DNA from: Burkholderia plantarii
GTDB lineage: Bacteria > Pseudomonadota > Gammaproteobacteria > Burkholderiales > Burkholderiaceae
Assembly (NCBI RefSeq): GCF_001411805.1
Contig: NZ_CP007213.1
Span: 806,001 to 870,000, forward strand
Direction of reading: 5' to 3'
DNA: 64,000 nt
The position numbers and the translations under genes are program-made. Each line of letters starts with the position of its first letter. The stretch's first letter is position 1. Positions 27,426 through 37,335 of this stretch are shown piece by piece. The notes under the pieces were generated by a model. It worked only from the letters and a program-made list of their open reading frames with translations. It did no database searches and was not told the DNA's origin.

Positions 27426-27974
27426 ATGCGATTTTTGTTGGCATTCCTGCCGGCCTTGTCGTTTTTCGTGATGCAGCGCATTGCCGGAGTGCATCTCGCC
27501 CTCGTCGTGGCGGCGCTCGCGGCGGCGGGGCGCATCGCGTTCTACCTGCTGGTGTGGCGCACCGGTGTCAGGGCATTCGACCTCGGCTCGCTGCTGATCT
27601 TCGGCGGGCTCGCTGCCTGGGAGCAACTGACGGGGGCCAGCCTGTCGTTCGCCGAGATCCGGCTCGTGATCGATGCCGGTCTGATGCTGGTCGCGCTGAT
27701 CTCGGTGCTGGCCGGACGACCGTTTACGCTGCAGTATGTCGAGCGCGGGACCCCGACCCACCCGCGGCTGCTCCAGGCCCACGCGGGCATCAGCGCGGCG
27801 TGGGCCGCGGCGTTCGCGGGCATGGACATGATCGACTTCGTGTGGATCGTCCATCCGGGCTGGCCGCAGGTCGCGCTGCTCGGCGCGACGGCGCTGCTCG
27901 GCTTCGCCGCGTTGCGCTTCACGCGATGGTATCCGCGCCGTCTCGGCCTGCGCGCGGCGGCCGCGCCGCGCTGA
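27426..27974 (+). CDS. multi-pass inner-membrane protein, function unknown
   Basis: This 182-residue protein is almost entirely hydrophobic, with about five or six predicted membrane helices and a short basic C-terminus (RFTRWYPRRLGLR). The overall look resembles septation-protein-A-like or small DUF membrane proteins, but no diagnostic motif was seen. It stands alone between the orphan regulator and the lipoprotein-mdtABC operon. The GACAT site 3 lies after its stop and points away from it. Confidence 0.7.
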   Translation: MRFLLAFLPALSFFVMQRIAGVHLALVVAALAAAGRIAFYLLVWRTGVRAFDLGSLLIFGGLAAWEQLTGASLSFAEIRLVIDAGLMLVALISVLAGRPFTLQYVERGTPTHPRLLQAHAGISAAWAAAFAGMDMIDFVWIVHPGWPQVALLGATALLGFAALRFTRWYPRRLGLRAAAAPR

Positions 27975-28003
27975 GCCACCGGCCGGGGCCGCCGCTTGGC
28001 AAT

Positions 28004-28056
28004 GACATGCGGCGACATCTTTCATTACAGCGCGTCATGCCTCGACGCGCGACACT
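28004..28056 (+). promoter_or_regulatory. GACAT tandem-repeat promoter, site 3 (lipoprotein and mdtABC)
   Basis: GACAT at 28004-28008 and 28014-28018 are 10 bp apart, ACAG is at 28027, and GACACT at 28051 sits 18 bp after the ACAGCG hexamer. The -10 is the weakest of the five, so activation may be needed. The site lies inside the longer open frame starting at 27996, which argues that the real lipoprotein start is 28095. Confidence 0.62.
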
Positions 28057-28094
28057 TCGGGCCCTGCTCATGGCCGCGCCTCCGGAGTTACTTC

Positions 28095-28307
28095 ATGCCC
28101 CCCGTCTCGTTCCGCATCGTGCTCGCCGGTATCGCCACCACGGCCGCGCTGGCCGCCTGCACGTCGTTTCCGCACGGCACGCCGCCTGACCAGTCGGATC
28201 CCGCCATGCACGGCTTCGACGACGTCGATCGGCACCCGACCTGGAGCAACTGCCAGAGCCGCTGCGTCGTCGACGGCCGCCCGCGGTGCTGCGAGACGGC
28301 CGACTGA
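28095..28307 (+). CDS. small Cys-rich lipoprotein
   Basis: This 70-residue precursor has a lipoprotein signal (IVLAGIATTAALAAC). The mature part is about 48 residues and ends in a cluster of four cysteines (NCQSRCVVDGRPRCCETAD). The Cys pattern may bind metal or form disulfides in the periplasm; no family was recognised. It is the first gene after promoter site 3 and 96 bp before the adaptor gene, so it is probably co-transcribed with the pump. Confidence 0.65.
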   Translation: MPPVSFRIVLAGIATTAALAACTSFPHGTPPDQSDPAMHGFDDVDRHPTWSNCQSRCVVDGRPRCCETAD

Positions 28308-28403
28308 CCGGACCGCGGACGCGGCGCCCGGCGGCCGGTGCCGCCGCGATGCCGTTCCAGGCCGCCCCGGGTTTCCTTCCTTCTTCTGTATCCCGCTCGA
28401 GCG

Positions 28404-29528
28404 ATGAAAAAGTGGTTCGTATGGTTCGGTATCCTGATCGCCGTGCTGGCTGTTGCTGTCGTGGCACGACGCTTGCATCGCATCGACCTCGCGCGGCACG
28501 AGGCGAGTGCCACGGCCTCGGCCGCCACGCCGGTCGGCGCCGTGACGGTGAGGGTGGCCGACGTGCCGGTGTACGTCGATGCGCTCGGCACGGTGACGCC
28601 GACGCGCACCATCATCGTGGTGCCGCAGGTCAGCGGCGTGCTCGAATCGGTGGAGGTGGACGAAGGGCAGACGGTGCGCAAGGGCCAGGTGATCGCGCAC
28701 ATCGATTCGCGTGCGCTCGAGGCGCAACTGCAGCAGGCGCGCGGCACGCTCGCGCACGACGAGGCGCTGCTCGCCAACGCGCGCGCCGACCTGCAGCGCT
28801 ACCGCGCGCTGATCGACGCCGGTTCGATCACGCGCCAGACGCTCGACACGCAGGCGGCCACGGTGCGCGAGGCGCAGGGCACGGTGCAGGCCGACGCCGG
28901 CAGCGTGCGCAATCTCGAGGTGCAGCTCGGCTACTGCACGATCCGCTCGCCGGTGGACGGTGCGATCGGCCTGCGTACGGTCGACCCCGGCAATTACGTG
29001 ACCAGCGCCAACGCCTCCGGTATCGCCGTGATCACGCAACTGCAGCCGGCAACCGTGGTCTACGCCGTGCCAGAGGACACGCTCGGCGCCATTCGCCGTG
29101 CCATGGCTGCGGGCCCGGTCCCGGTGCTCGCCTACGATCGCGACAGGCACACGCTGCTGGCGCGGGGCGCGTTGCTCGCCGTGGACAATCTCGTCAACAC
29201 CTCGACCGGCACCGTCAACGTGAAGGCGCGCTTCGCCGAATCCGGCGCAGCGCTCTACCCGAACCAGTTCGTCAACACGCGGATGCGCGTCGATACGCTC
29301 GCGCGGGTGCCGGTGGTGCCGAGCGTCGCGATCCAGCACGGCTCGAACGGCGACTTCGTGTTCGCGCTCGACGCGGCCGGCCATGCACGACTGCGCCGGA
29401 TCAAGGCGGGCCCCGCGCTCGGCGACGAGACGGCGATCGTCGACGGCCTGAAAGCCGGCGAGCGCGTGGTGACCGAGGGCGCCGACCGACTCGACGACGG
29501 CTCGCCCGTGACCGTCGCGGCTCACTGA
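28404..29528 (+). CDS. RND periplasmic adaptor, MdtA-like
   Basis: This 374-residue membrane-fusion protein has a single N-terminal membrane anchor (WFGILIAVLAVAVVA), lipoyl half-motifs (VVPQVSGVLESVEVDEGQTV and CTIRSPVDGAIGLRTVDPG), a coiled-coil hairpin and beta-barrel domains. No lipobox cysteine is present. It is followed 15 bp later by two different RND permease genes, the hallmark of MdtABC-type pumps, which assemble a heterotrimeric permease. Confidence 0.9.
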   Translation: MKKWFVWFGILIAVLAVAVVARRLHRIDLARHEASATASAATPVGAVTVRVADVPVYVDALGTVTPTRTIIVVPQVSGVLESVEVDEGQTVRKGQVIAHIDSRALEAQLQQARGTLAHDEALLANARADLQRYRALIDAGSITRQTLDTQAATVREAQGTVQADAGSVRNLEVQLGYCTIRSPVDGAIGLRTVDPGNYVTSANASGIAVITQLQPATVVYAVPEDTLGAIRRAMAAGPVPVLAYDRDRHTLLARGALLAVDNLVNTSTGTVNVKARFAESGAALYPNQFVNTRMRVDTLARVPVVPSVAIQHGSNGDFVFALDAAGHARLRRIKAGPALGDETAIVDGLKAGERVVTEGADRLDDGSPVTVAAH

Positions 29529-29543
29529 GCGGAGCGCTCGACG

Positions 29544-32500
29544 ATGAACGTTTCCCGTCCCTTCATCGAGCGACCGATCGCCACTTCGCTGGCGATGATC
29601 GCGCTGCTGCTGGTCGGCGTTGCCGGCTATCTGCTGCTGCCGGTCTCGGCGCTGCCCGAGGTCGACTATCCGACCATCCAGGTCTACACGCGCGATCCCG
29701 GGGCGAGCCCGGAGGTGATCGGTTCGTCGATCACATCGCCGCTGGAGCGGCAGCTCGGCCAGATGTCGGGGCTCAAGAGCATGCGCTCGACGAGCTCGGA
29801 CGGCACCTCGATCATCACCATGCAGTTCGATCTCGCGCTGTCGCTCGACGTCGCCGAGCAGGAGGTGCAGGCGGCGATCAATGCGTCGTCGAGCTATCTG
29901 CCCGCGAACCTGCCGTACCCGCCGGTGTACAGCAAGGTCAACCCGGCCGACGCGCCGGTGCTGCGCCTGTCGCTGACCTCGAACGTGCTGCCGCTGACGA
30001 AAGTCGAGGATCTGGCCGACACGCGCCTCGCGCAGAAGATCTCGCAGATCTCGGGCGTCGGCCTGGTGACGATCGACGGCGGGCAGCGGCCGGCCGTGCG
30101 GGTCCAGGCGGACATGGCCGCGCTCAATGCGCTCGGACTGTCGCTCGAGGATCTGCGCGGCGCGCTCGGCAAGGCCAACGTCAACCAGGCCAAGGGCAGC
30201 CTCGACGGCAGCCGGCAGTCGTACGCGATCGGCGCCGACGACCAGCTGACGACGGCCGCCGACTATCGCGACCTGATCATCGCGTATCGCAACGGCGCGC
30301 CGGTCCGGCTGTCGCAGATCGCCCGATCGGTCGACGCGAGCGAAAACGACGAACAGGCGGCCTGGACCAACGGCACGCCGTCGATCGTGCTCGACATCCG
30401 GCGGCAGCCGGGCGCGAACGTGATCGCGGTGGTCGATCGCGTGCGCAAGCTGCTGCCGCAGTTGAGCGCGAACCTGCCGGCATCGGTGCATCTGGCGGTA
30501 TCGACCGACCGCACCGCCACGATCCGCGCCTCGATCGCCGACGTGCGGCTCGAACTCGCGACCGCCGTGGCGCTGGTGGTGATGGTGATCTTCGTGTTCC
30601 TGCGTAATCTGCCGGCCACCTTGATTCCGGCCGTCACGGTGCCGCTTTCGCTGACCGGCACGCTGGCGCTCGCGTATGCGGCCGGCTTCTCGCTGAACAA
30701 CCTGACGCTGATGGCGCTCACGGTGGCCACCGGCTTCGTGGTCGACGATGCGATTGTCGTGATCGAGAACGTCACGCGCTTCGTCGAGCGCGGCGCGGCA
30801 CCGCTGGAGGCCGCGCTGAACGGCGCCAGGCAGATCGGCTTCACCATCGTGTCGCTGTCGGCGTCGCTGATCGCGGTGATGATTCCGCTGCTGTTCATGG
30901 GCGACGTGGTGGGGCGGCTGTTCCGCGAATTCGCGGTGACGCTGGTGCTGGCGATCGCGCTGTCCGCGTTCGTCTCGCTCACGCTGACGCCGATGATGTG
31001 CGCGCGCTTGCTCAAGCCCGGCTCGCGGCGGCACCGCGACGACTGGGTCGATCGCATCAACCGCGGCTACCTGCGCGCGCTCGATACCGTGCTCGACCAC
31101 CCGCGCGCGACGCTGGCGTTGGTGGCCGCCACCGCGCTGCTGACGCTCGCGATGCTGGCGGCGATGCCGAAGGGCTTTTTCCCGCGGCAGGACACCGGCT
31201 CGATCGAGGGCGTCGTGCTGGGGCCACCCGGCACTTCGTTCGTCGGCATGGCGGTGCTGCATCGGGAGGTCGCGGCGCGCCTCGCGCGCGATCCGGCGGT
31301 GGCCGGCCTGAGCGCGTTCGTCGGCATCGACCAGACCCGGCCGGTGCTGAACCAGGCCACGCTGTCGATCGACCTGAAGGACCGGCGCGCGCGCGACGGC
31401 ATCGACGCGGTGATGCGTCGGCTCGCGCGGGACGGCGCCGGCGTGGCGGGCGCCCGGCTGTTCCTGCATCCGGTGCAGGACCTCACGCTCGACGACTCGA
31501 CGGCGCCGTCGGCGTACAGCCTCGGCGTGCAGTCGGCCGACGCGGCGCTGCTGGCGCGCTGGAGCGGCGTGCTGGTTGACGCGCTGCGCCACGATGCGGC
31601 CTTCGCCAACGTGCAGAGCATGGCGATGCAGCGCGGCAGCCAGGTGCGGCTGCGCTTCGACCGTGACACGGCCGCCCGGCTCGGCGTGACGCCGCAGGCG
31701 ATCGACGACGTGCTGTACGACGCGTTCGGCCAGCGCCAGGTGTCGACCCTCTACACGCAGGTCAACCAATACCACGTGGTGCTGGTATCGGGCGATCGCG
31801 GCGCCGATCTCGCGCATCTGCTGTCCGGGCTGTACGTGAACACCGCGTCCGGAAAGCTCGCGCCGCTCGCGGCGATGGCGAGCATGGAGGTGGTGCCGGT
31901 GCCGGTACGCATCGATCGCCAGGCGCAGTTTCCGTACGCCGACATCGGCTTCGATCTGCCTCCGCACACGAGCCTCGGCGCCGCGATCGCCGAGCTCGAG
32001 CGCGTGAAGCGGCGCGTCGGCCTGCCCGTCTCGGTGCAGGTGTCGCTCGAGGGATCGGCCGCGCTGTTCCAGGATTCACTGAGCCGCGAGGCGCTGCTCG
32101 TGTTCGCCGCGGTGGTGGTGGTGTATCTCGTGCTCGGCGTGCTGTACGAAAGCTTCGTGCATCCGCTGACGATCCTGTCGACGCTGCCGTCGGCCGCGTT
32201 CGGCGCGCTGCTGGCGCTGTTCGCGTCGGGCACGCCGTTCGACGTGATGGGCCTGATCGGCATCGTGCTGCTGATCGGCATGGTGATGAAGAACGCGATC
32301 ATGATGATCGACTTCGCGCTGGCGGCGCGGCGCGAGCAGGGGATGTCGGCGCGCGACGCGATCCGCAGCGCGGCCGCGCTGCGCTTTCGCCCGATCCTGA
32401 TGACCACCATGGCATCGCTGTTCGGCGCGCTGCCGCTCGCGTTCGGTACCGGCATCGGCTCGGAGCTGCGCCATCCGCTCGGCGTCGCGATCATCGGCGG

Positions 32501-32612
32501 CCTGTGCGTGAGCCAGTTGCTGACGCTGTTCTCGACGCCGGTCATCTATCTGGCGCTGCAGCGCGTCGAGGCGCGCCGCGGCGCGGTGCGCCCGGTGGAG
32601 CGCGCGCGATGA
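29544..32612 (+). CDS. RND efflux permease subunit, MdtB-like
   Basis: This 1022-residue transporter starts MNVSRPFIERPIATSLAMIA and contains 12 predicted helices, two periplasmic porter domains and the helix-4 acidic motif VDDAIVVIENVTRF. MdtB-type subunits pair with MdtC and in enterobacteria export bile salts, novobiocin and other agents, often under envelope-stress control. Its stop overlaps the next gene by 4 bp (ATGA). Confidence 0.92.
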   Translation: MNVSRPFIERPIATSLAMIALLLVGVAGYLLLPVSALPEVDYPTIQVYTRDPGASPEVIGSSITSPLERQLGQMSGLKSMRSTSSDGTSIITMQFDLALSLDVAEQEVQAAINASSSYLPANLPYPPVYSKVNPADAPVLRLSLTSNVLPLTKVEDLADTRLAQKISQISGVGLVTIDGGQRPAVRVQADMAALNALGLSLEDLRGALGKANVNQAKGSLDGSRQSYAIGADDQLTTAADYRDLIIAYRNGAPVRLSQIARSVDASENDEQAAWTNGTPSIVLDIRRQPGANVIAVVDRVRKLLPQLSANLPASVHLAVSTDRTATIRASIADVRLELATAVALVVMVIFVFLRNLPATLIPAVTVPLSLTGTLALAYAAGFSLNNLTLMALTVATGFVVDDAIVVIENVTRFVERGAAPLEAALNGARQIGFTIVSLSASLIAVMIPLLFMGDVVGRLFREFAVTLVLAIALSAFVSLTLTPMMCARLLKPGSRRHRDDWVDRINRGYLRALDTVLDHPRATLALVAATALLTLAMLAAMPKGFFPRQDTGSIEGVVLGPPGTSFVGMAVLHREVAARLARDPAVAGLSAFVGIDQTRPVLNQATLSIDLKDRRARDGIDAVMRRLARDGAGVAGARLFLHPVQDLTLDDSTAPSAYSLGVQSADAALLARWSGVLVDALRHDAAFANVQSMAMQRGSQVRLRFDRDTAARLGVTPQAIDDVLYDAFGQRQVSTLYTQVNQYHVVLVSGDRGADLAHLLSGLYVNTASGKLAPLAAMASMEVVPVPVRIDRQAQFPYADIGFDLPPHTSLGAAIAELERVKRRVGLPVSVQVSLEGSAALFQDSLSREALLVFAAVVVVYLVLGVLYESFVHPLTILSTLPSAAFGALLALFASGTPFDVMGLIGIVLLIGMVMKNAIMMIDFALAARREQGMSARDAIRSAAALRFRPILMTTMASLFGALPLAFGTGIGSELRHPLGVAIIGGLCVSQLLTLFSTPVIYLALQRVEARRGAVRPVERAR

Positions 32613-35600
32613 AGCCGTTCTCGCCGTTCGTGCGCCGCCCGGTCGCGACCAGCCTGATGGCGATCGCGATAGCACTGTGCGGCCTGCTCGGGTTCCGCCT
32701 GCTGCCGGTCGCGCCGCTGCCCGAGATCGACTTCCCGACCATCAGCGTGCAGGCACGCCTGCCGGGCGCGAGTCCCGAGCTCGTGGCCGCCTCGGTGGCG
32801 ACGCCGCTCGAGCGCCAGTTCGGCCGGATCGCCGGCGTCACGCAGATGACCTCGGTCAGCTCGCTGGGCCAGACCCAGGTCACGCTGCAGTTCGATCTGG
32901 CGCGCAACATCGACGGCGCGGCGCGCGACGTGCAGGCGGCCATCAACGCCGCGCGCACCAATCTGCCGGCCAGTCTCGACGGCAACCCGACCTGGCGCAA
33001 GGTGAACCCCGCCGATTCGCCGATCCTCGTGATCGGCCTGACCTCCGGGGTGGCCACCCCGGGGCAGCTCTACGACGCGGCCTCGACGGTGCTGCAGCAG
33101 AAGCTGATGCAGACGCCGGGCGTCGGCAACGTGGTGGTGGGCGGCGCGGCCCTGCCCGCCACCCGGATCGAACTGAATCCGGAGCGCGCGAGCCATTACG
33201 GCATCGGCCTCGAACAGATCCGCTCGGTGATCGAGAGCGCCAACGTCGACCTGCCGAAGGGGTCGGCCGTGTCGGGTGCGCGGGCCTACGGCATCGGCGC
33301 CGACGACATGCTGTACGCGCCGGACGATTACGCGCGCCTCGTCGTCAGTCAGCAGAACGGGCGGATCGTGCGCGTGGCCGATCTCGGCACGGTGCGCGAG
33401 GACGTCGAGAATCTGCAGAACTACGGCCTGTCGAACGGCAGGCCCGCGGTGCTGCTGATCGTGTACCGGCAGCCGGGCGCGAACGTGATCGAGGCCGTGG
33501 AGAACGTCAAGGCCGCGCTGCCGGCGCTCGAGGCGGCCATCGTGCCGATCGCGCCGTCGGTCCGGATCGCGATCGACGTCGATCGCACCAAGACGATCCG
33601 CGCCTCGCTGCGCGACGTCGAGACCACGCTGCTGATCTCGATCGTGCTGGTGACGGCGGTCACGTTCTGCTTCTTCCGCTCGTGGCGCACCACGCTCGTG
33701 CCGGCCGTCATCGTGCCGCTGTCGCTGCTCGGCACCTTCGCCGTGATGGCCTGCCTCGGCTACAGCCTCAACAACCTGTCGCTGATGGCGCTGACCATCT
33801 CGACCGGCTTCGTGGTCGACGACGCGATCGTGGTGGTGGAGAACATCATGCGACACCGCGAGCTCGGCAAGGCGCCGCTCGACGCCGTGCTGGCCGGCGT
33901 GGCCGAGGTGGGCTTTACGGTGTTCTCGATCAGCGTCTCGCTGGTGGCCGTGTTCGTTCCGCTGCTGTTCATGGGCGGCCTGGTGGGCCGGCTGCTGCGC
34001 GAGTTCTCGGTCACGCTGTCGGTCGCGATCGCCATGTCGATGCTGCTGTCGCTGAGCGTGGGGCCGATGCTGATGAGCCGCGTGATGCGCGGCGCGGCGC
34101 CGGACGCCGGTGAGCGCGGGACGGCGATGTCCGGGCCGGTCGACACGACGGCCGTCGCGGGCCGCCTGCATCGGTTCTACGCGCGCTCGTTGCGATGGGT
34201 CGTCGCGCACCCGCTGCTGATGGGCGGCGTGACCGTGCTCGTGTTCGCGGTGAACCTCGCGCTGTTCGCGGCGGCGCCGAAAGGCTTCTTTCCGCAGGAA
34301 GACACCGGGCTGCTGCTCGGCACCCTGCAGGCCCCGCAGGCCATCTCCTATCTCGAGATGCAGCGCCAGTTCCGCCTCGTCAACGCGCGGATCGGCGCCA
34401 ATCCGAACGTCGCCTTCGTCGGCGGCGTGGTGGGCGGTTCGAACGCGCTGAACCATGCGTTGCTGTTCGTCTCGCTCAAGCCGCTCGGAGCGCGGCGCGC
34501 CGGCGCCGACGCGGTGATCGGCCAGTTGCGCGCGCAACTGGCCGGCCTGCCGGGTTCGCAGCTGTATCTGCAATCGGTGCAGGACCTGTCGGTGGGCGGC
34601 CGCCAGAGCGGCGCGCAATATCAGTACACACTGACGGCCACCGATCAGGCCACGCTCGACCGCTGGGTGCCGAAGGTGGTGGCCGCCCTGCGCGGCCTGC
34701 CCGCGCTCGCCGACATCAACACCGATCAGCAGGACGACGGCCTGCAAGTGCGGGTCGACGTCGATCGCGAGCTGGCGACGCGGCTTGGCGTCGATGTCGA
34801 TACGATCGACCAGACGCTCTACGACGCCTTCGGCCAGCGGCAGGTGTCGACCGTCTATCGCGCGGCGAACCAGTATCACGTCGTGATGGAGGTGGCGCCG
34901 TCGAACCGGACCGACCCGACCGTGCTGCGCAGTCTCTACGTGCCCGCCGGCCTCGCGCCCGCCAGCCTGAACGGTGCCGCCGCGCGAGCCGGCATGCCGG
35001 CGGCGACACCGTCCGCCGCGGCGACCGCGAGCGGCACCGCGCTGGTGCCGCTCGCCGCGTTCGCGCGTCTGGCAACGGGTCGCACCGCCATCGCCATCAA
35101 TCATCAGGCAAGCTTTCCGGCCATTACCGTGTCGTTCAATCTGCGCCCGGGCGCCTCGATTGGACCGGTGACCAGGCAGATCGAGCGCGCGGTCGCCGCG
35201 CTGAACCTGCCGGCGGACGTCGGCGGCGCGTTCGCGGGCACGGCGCAGGCGTTCGCGCAGTCGCTGTCGAGCGAGCCGTGGCTGATCCTGGCCGCGCTGC
35301 TGTCGGTGTACGTGGTGCTCGGCATGCTTTACGAGAATCTCGTGCATCCGCTGACGATCCTCTCCACGCTGCCGTCGGCTGGTGTCGGTGCGCTGATCGC
35401 GCTGCGGGCCACGCACACCGAGCTGTCGATCATCGCGCTGATCGGCGTGCTGTTGCTGATCGGCATCGTCAAGAAGAACGCCATCATGCTGATCGACTTC
35501 GCCCTGAAGGAAACGCGCGAGCGCGGCGCCACGCCCGAGGACGCGATCCTGCGCGCCGGCATCGCGCGCGTGCGCCCGATCATGATGACCACGCTCGCGG

Positions 35601-35788
35601 CGATCTTCGGGGCGCTGCCGCTGGTGCTCGGCGGCGGCTACGGCGCCGAGTTCCGCTGGCCGCTCGGCGTCTCGATCATCGGCGGCCTGCTGTTCAGCCA
35701 GCTGCTCACGCTCTACACCACTCCGGTCATCTATCTCTGGTTCGACCGCGCATCGCGGCGCCAGCGAACCCGCAGGCAGGCTTCATGA
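32609..35788 (+). CDS. RND efflux permease subunit, MdtC-like
   Basis: This 1059-residue transporter starts MKPFSPFVRRPVATSLMAIA and has the same fold as the preceding gene, with VDDAIVVVENIMRH in helix 4. A roughly 25-residue Ala/Pro/Thr-rich insertion near residue 790 (AAARAGMPAATPSAAATASG) in the second porter domain is longer than usual. It is coupled by ATGA overlaps to both neighbours. The two permeases differ enough to be true MdtB/MdtC partners rather than a recent duplication. Confidence 0.92.
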   Translation: MKPFSPFVRRPVATSLMAIAIALCGLLGFRLLPVAPLPEIDFPTISVQARLPGASPELVAASVATPLERQFGRIAGVTQMTSVSSLGQTQVTLQFDLARNIDGAARDVQAAINAARTNLPASLDGNPTWRKVNPADSPILVIGLTSGVATPGQLYDAASTVLQQKLMQTPGVGNVVVGGAALPATRIELNPERASHYGIGLEQIRSVIESANVDLPKGSAVSGARAYGIGADDMLYAPDDYARLVVSQQNGRIVRVADLGTVREDVENLQNYGLSNGRPAVLLIVYRQPGANVIEAVENVKAALPALEAAIVPIAPSVRIAIDVDRTKTIRASLRDVETTLLISIVLVTAVTFCFFRSWRTTLVPAVIVPLSLLGTFAVMACLGYSLNNLSLMALTISTGFVVDDAIVVVENIMRHRELGKAPLDAVLAGVAEVGFTVFSISVSLVAVFVPLLFMGGLVGRLLREFSVTLSVAIAMSMLLSLSVGPMLMSRVMRGAAPDAGERGTAMSGPVDTTAVAGRLHRFYARSLRWVVAHPLLMGGVTVLVFAVNLALFAAAPKGFFPQEDTGLLLGTLQAPQAISYLEMQRQFRLVNARIGANPNVAFVGGVVGGSNALNHALLFVSLKPLGARRAGADAVIGQLRAQLAGLPGSQLYLQSVQDLSVGGRQSGAQYQYTLTATDQATLDRWVPKVVAALRGLPALADINTDQQDDGLQVRVDVDRELATRLGVDVDTIDQTLYDAFGQRQVSTVYRAANQYHVVMEVAPSNRTDPTVLRSLYVPAGLAPASLNGAAARAGMPAATPSAAATASGTALVPLAAFARLATGRTAIAINHQASFPAITVSFNLRPGASIGPVTRQIERAVAALNLPADVGGAFAGTAQAFAQSLSSEPWLILAALLSVYVVLGMLYENLVHPLTILSTLPSAGVGALIALRATHTELSIIALIGVLLLIGIVKKNAIMLIDFALKETRERGATPEDAILRAGIARVRPIMMTTLAAIFGALPLVLGGGYGAEFRWPLGVSIIGGLLFSQLLTLYTTPVIYLWFDRASRRQRTRRQAS

Positions 35789-37241
35789 TTTCCCTTGACC
35801 GTTTTCGTGCGGCCCCGCGCCGCTGCGCGTTTGCCGTGATCGCCGCCGCGTCGGCGGCCGCGCTGCTGGGGGCCGGCTGCACGGCGGGCCCGGACTACCA
35901 TCGACCGGCACTGGCCGTGCCCGCGCAATTCAGGGAGGCCGGCGCGCAATGGCGGCGCGCGGCGCCCGATCCACTGAAGGCGGTGTCGAGCCGCTGGTGG
36001 GACGATTACCACGATCCGGTGCTGTCGCGGCTGGTCGACGACGCGCTGCGCGCCAATCCCACCATTGCCGCGGCGCAGGCGTCGTGGCGCCTGGCCCGAG
36101 CCACGGTGGCGGCGGACCGGGCCAGCCTGTGGCCGACGCTCGGCCTCGACGCGTCGGGCTCGCGCGGGCAGAGCACGCCGTCGTCGCGCTTTTCCGGGGC
36201 CGCCGGTCCGTTGCTGTCCGAGCAGCTCGGCGGCGTGCGAAACACGGTGTCGCTGTCGGGCAGCGCCAGCTGGGAGCCCGACCTGTGGGGCGCCGCGCGG
36301 CGTCAGCTCGAGTCGGGCAAGGCCAGTGAGGCGGGCGCCGCCGCCACGCTGGCCGGCCAGCAGCTGTCCATCGCGGCCAGCGTCGCGACCAGCTACCTGC
36401 AGCTGCGCCAGTGCGATCTCGACGTCGATCTGCTGCAAGGGCAGCGCGAGATCGACGCGCGCCTGCTGGTGATCGCGGGCGCGGCCTTCGATCACGGCAC
36501 GGCCTCGAACGACGACGTGCTCGACGCGCGCGCGAGCAGGCCGAGCACGCGCTCGCGGTGTGGACCGGCGTGCCGCCCGCGTCGTTCTCGATCGCGCCGG
36601 ACCCCGACTACGCGTTTCGCGAGCCGGCCGAGCCGGCCGCGCTGCCGTCCACGCTGCTCGAGCGACGGCCCGACGTGGTCGGCGCCGAGCGCGCGGTGGC
36701 CGCCGCCAACGCGCGTATCGGTGTGGCCGAGGCGGCCTTCTTCCCGAGCCTGGACCTCGGCGCGCAGGGCGGCTTCCAGCACGACAGCCTCGCCAATCTG
36801 CTGTCGATGCCGAACCGCGTCTGGGCGGTGGGGCCCGCTCTCGCCGCCAGCCTGTTCGACGGCGGCGCGCGGCGCGCGGCGGTGCGCGAGGCCGAGGCGA
36901 CCTACGACCAGCAGGTTGCGAATTACCGGCAGACCGTATTGAGCGCATTCCAGGGCGTGGAGGACAGCCTCTCGAACGTCAACCATCTGCGCGAGCAGAC
37001 GCGCGCGCTCGATGCCGTCTATCGCATTGATCTGCAGCTGTTCGACAGCGCGCGCGCGAAGGCCAGCGCGGGGACCGCGAGCACGCAGGCCGTGCTCGCG
37101 CAGCAGCTCGCGGTGCTCGGCGCGCGCCAGAACCTCGTCGACATGCGGTCGGCGCTCGCGCAGGGCGACGTCGCGCTCGTCAGGAACCTTGGCGGCGGCT
37201 GGGACGGCGCGGCTGCGGCGCACGCGAGCGAACGGCGCTGA
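35785..37241 (+). pseudogene. outer-membrane efflux lipoprotein of the Mdt pump, frameshifted by deletion
   Basis: The 5' part encodes a lipobox (ALLGAGC), the NodT start TAGPDYHRPA and the first OEP repeat up to GTASNDDVLDAR near 36,530. The remainder, from EQAEHALAVWTGVPPASF to the C-terminus at 37241, lies in another frame. Family members carry about 20 more helix residues at this point. The break sits in a GCGCGCGAG-like repeat, consistent with a deletion between short direct repeats whose length is not a multiple of three. The pump may therefore lack its own exit duct or use the intact duct at 16619-18100. Confidence 0.8.
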
Positions 37242-37293
37242 CATGTACCGACATGGTTTTCCAACAGCTTGTTCGAGGCCACGTCCTTACATT
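37240..37293 (+). promoter_or_regulatory. GACAT tandem-repeat promoter, site 4 (Cys-repeat secreted protein)
   Basis: GACAT at 37240-37244 and 37250-37254 are 10 bp apart, ACAGCT is at 37264-37269 and TACATT at 37288-37293 follows after 18 bp. The first half-site overlaps the stop codon of the outer-membrane pseudogene. The downstream gene starts at 37336, about 35 bp after the expected start site. Confidence 0.68.
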
Positions 37294-37335
37294 GGAAGCG
37301 TTGGGAACGTAACGTTCCCGTTCACGGAGTCGATC

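Noticed and set aside
27996..28094. N-terminal extension of the small lipoprotein frame
   Set aside because: It overlaps promoter site 3 and adds non-signal residues before a good lipoprotein signal peptide starting at 28095.
28068..31967. A 1299-codon open frame on the minus strand
   Set aside because: It is antisense to the intact adaptor and RND permease genes, is His/Arg/Asp-rich with no domain motifs, and is a by-product of high-GC codon use.
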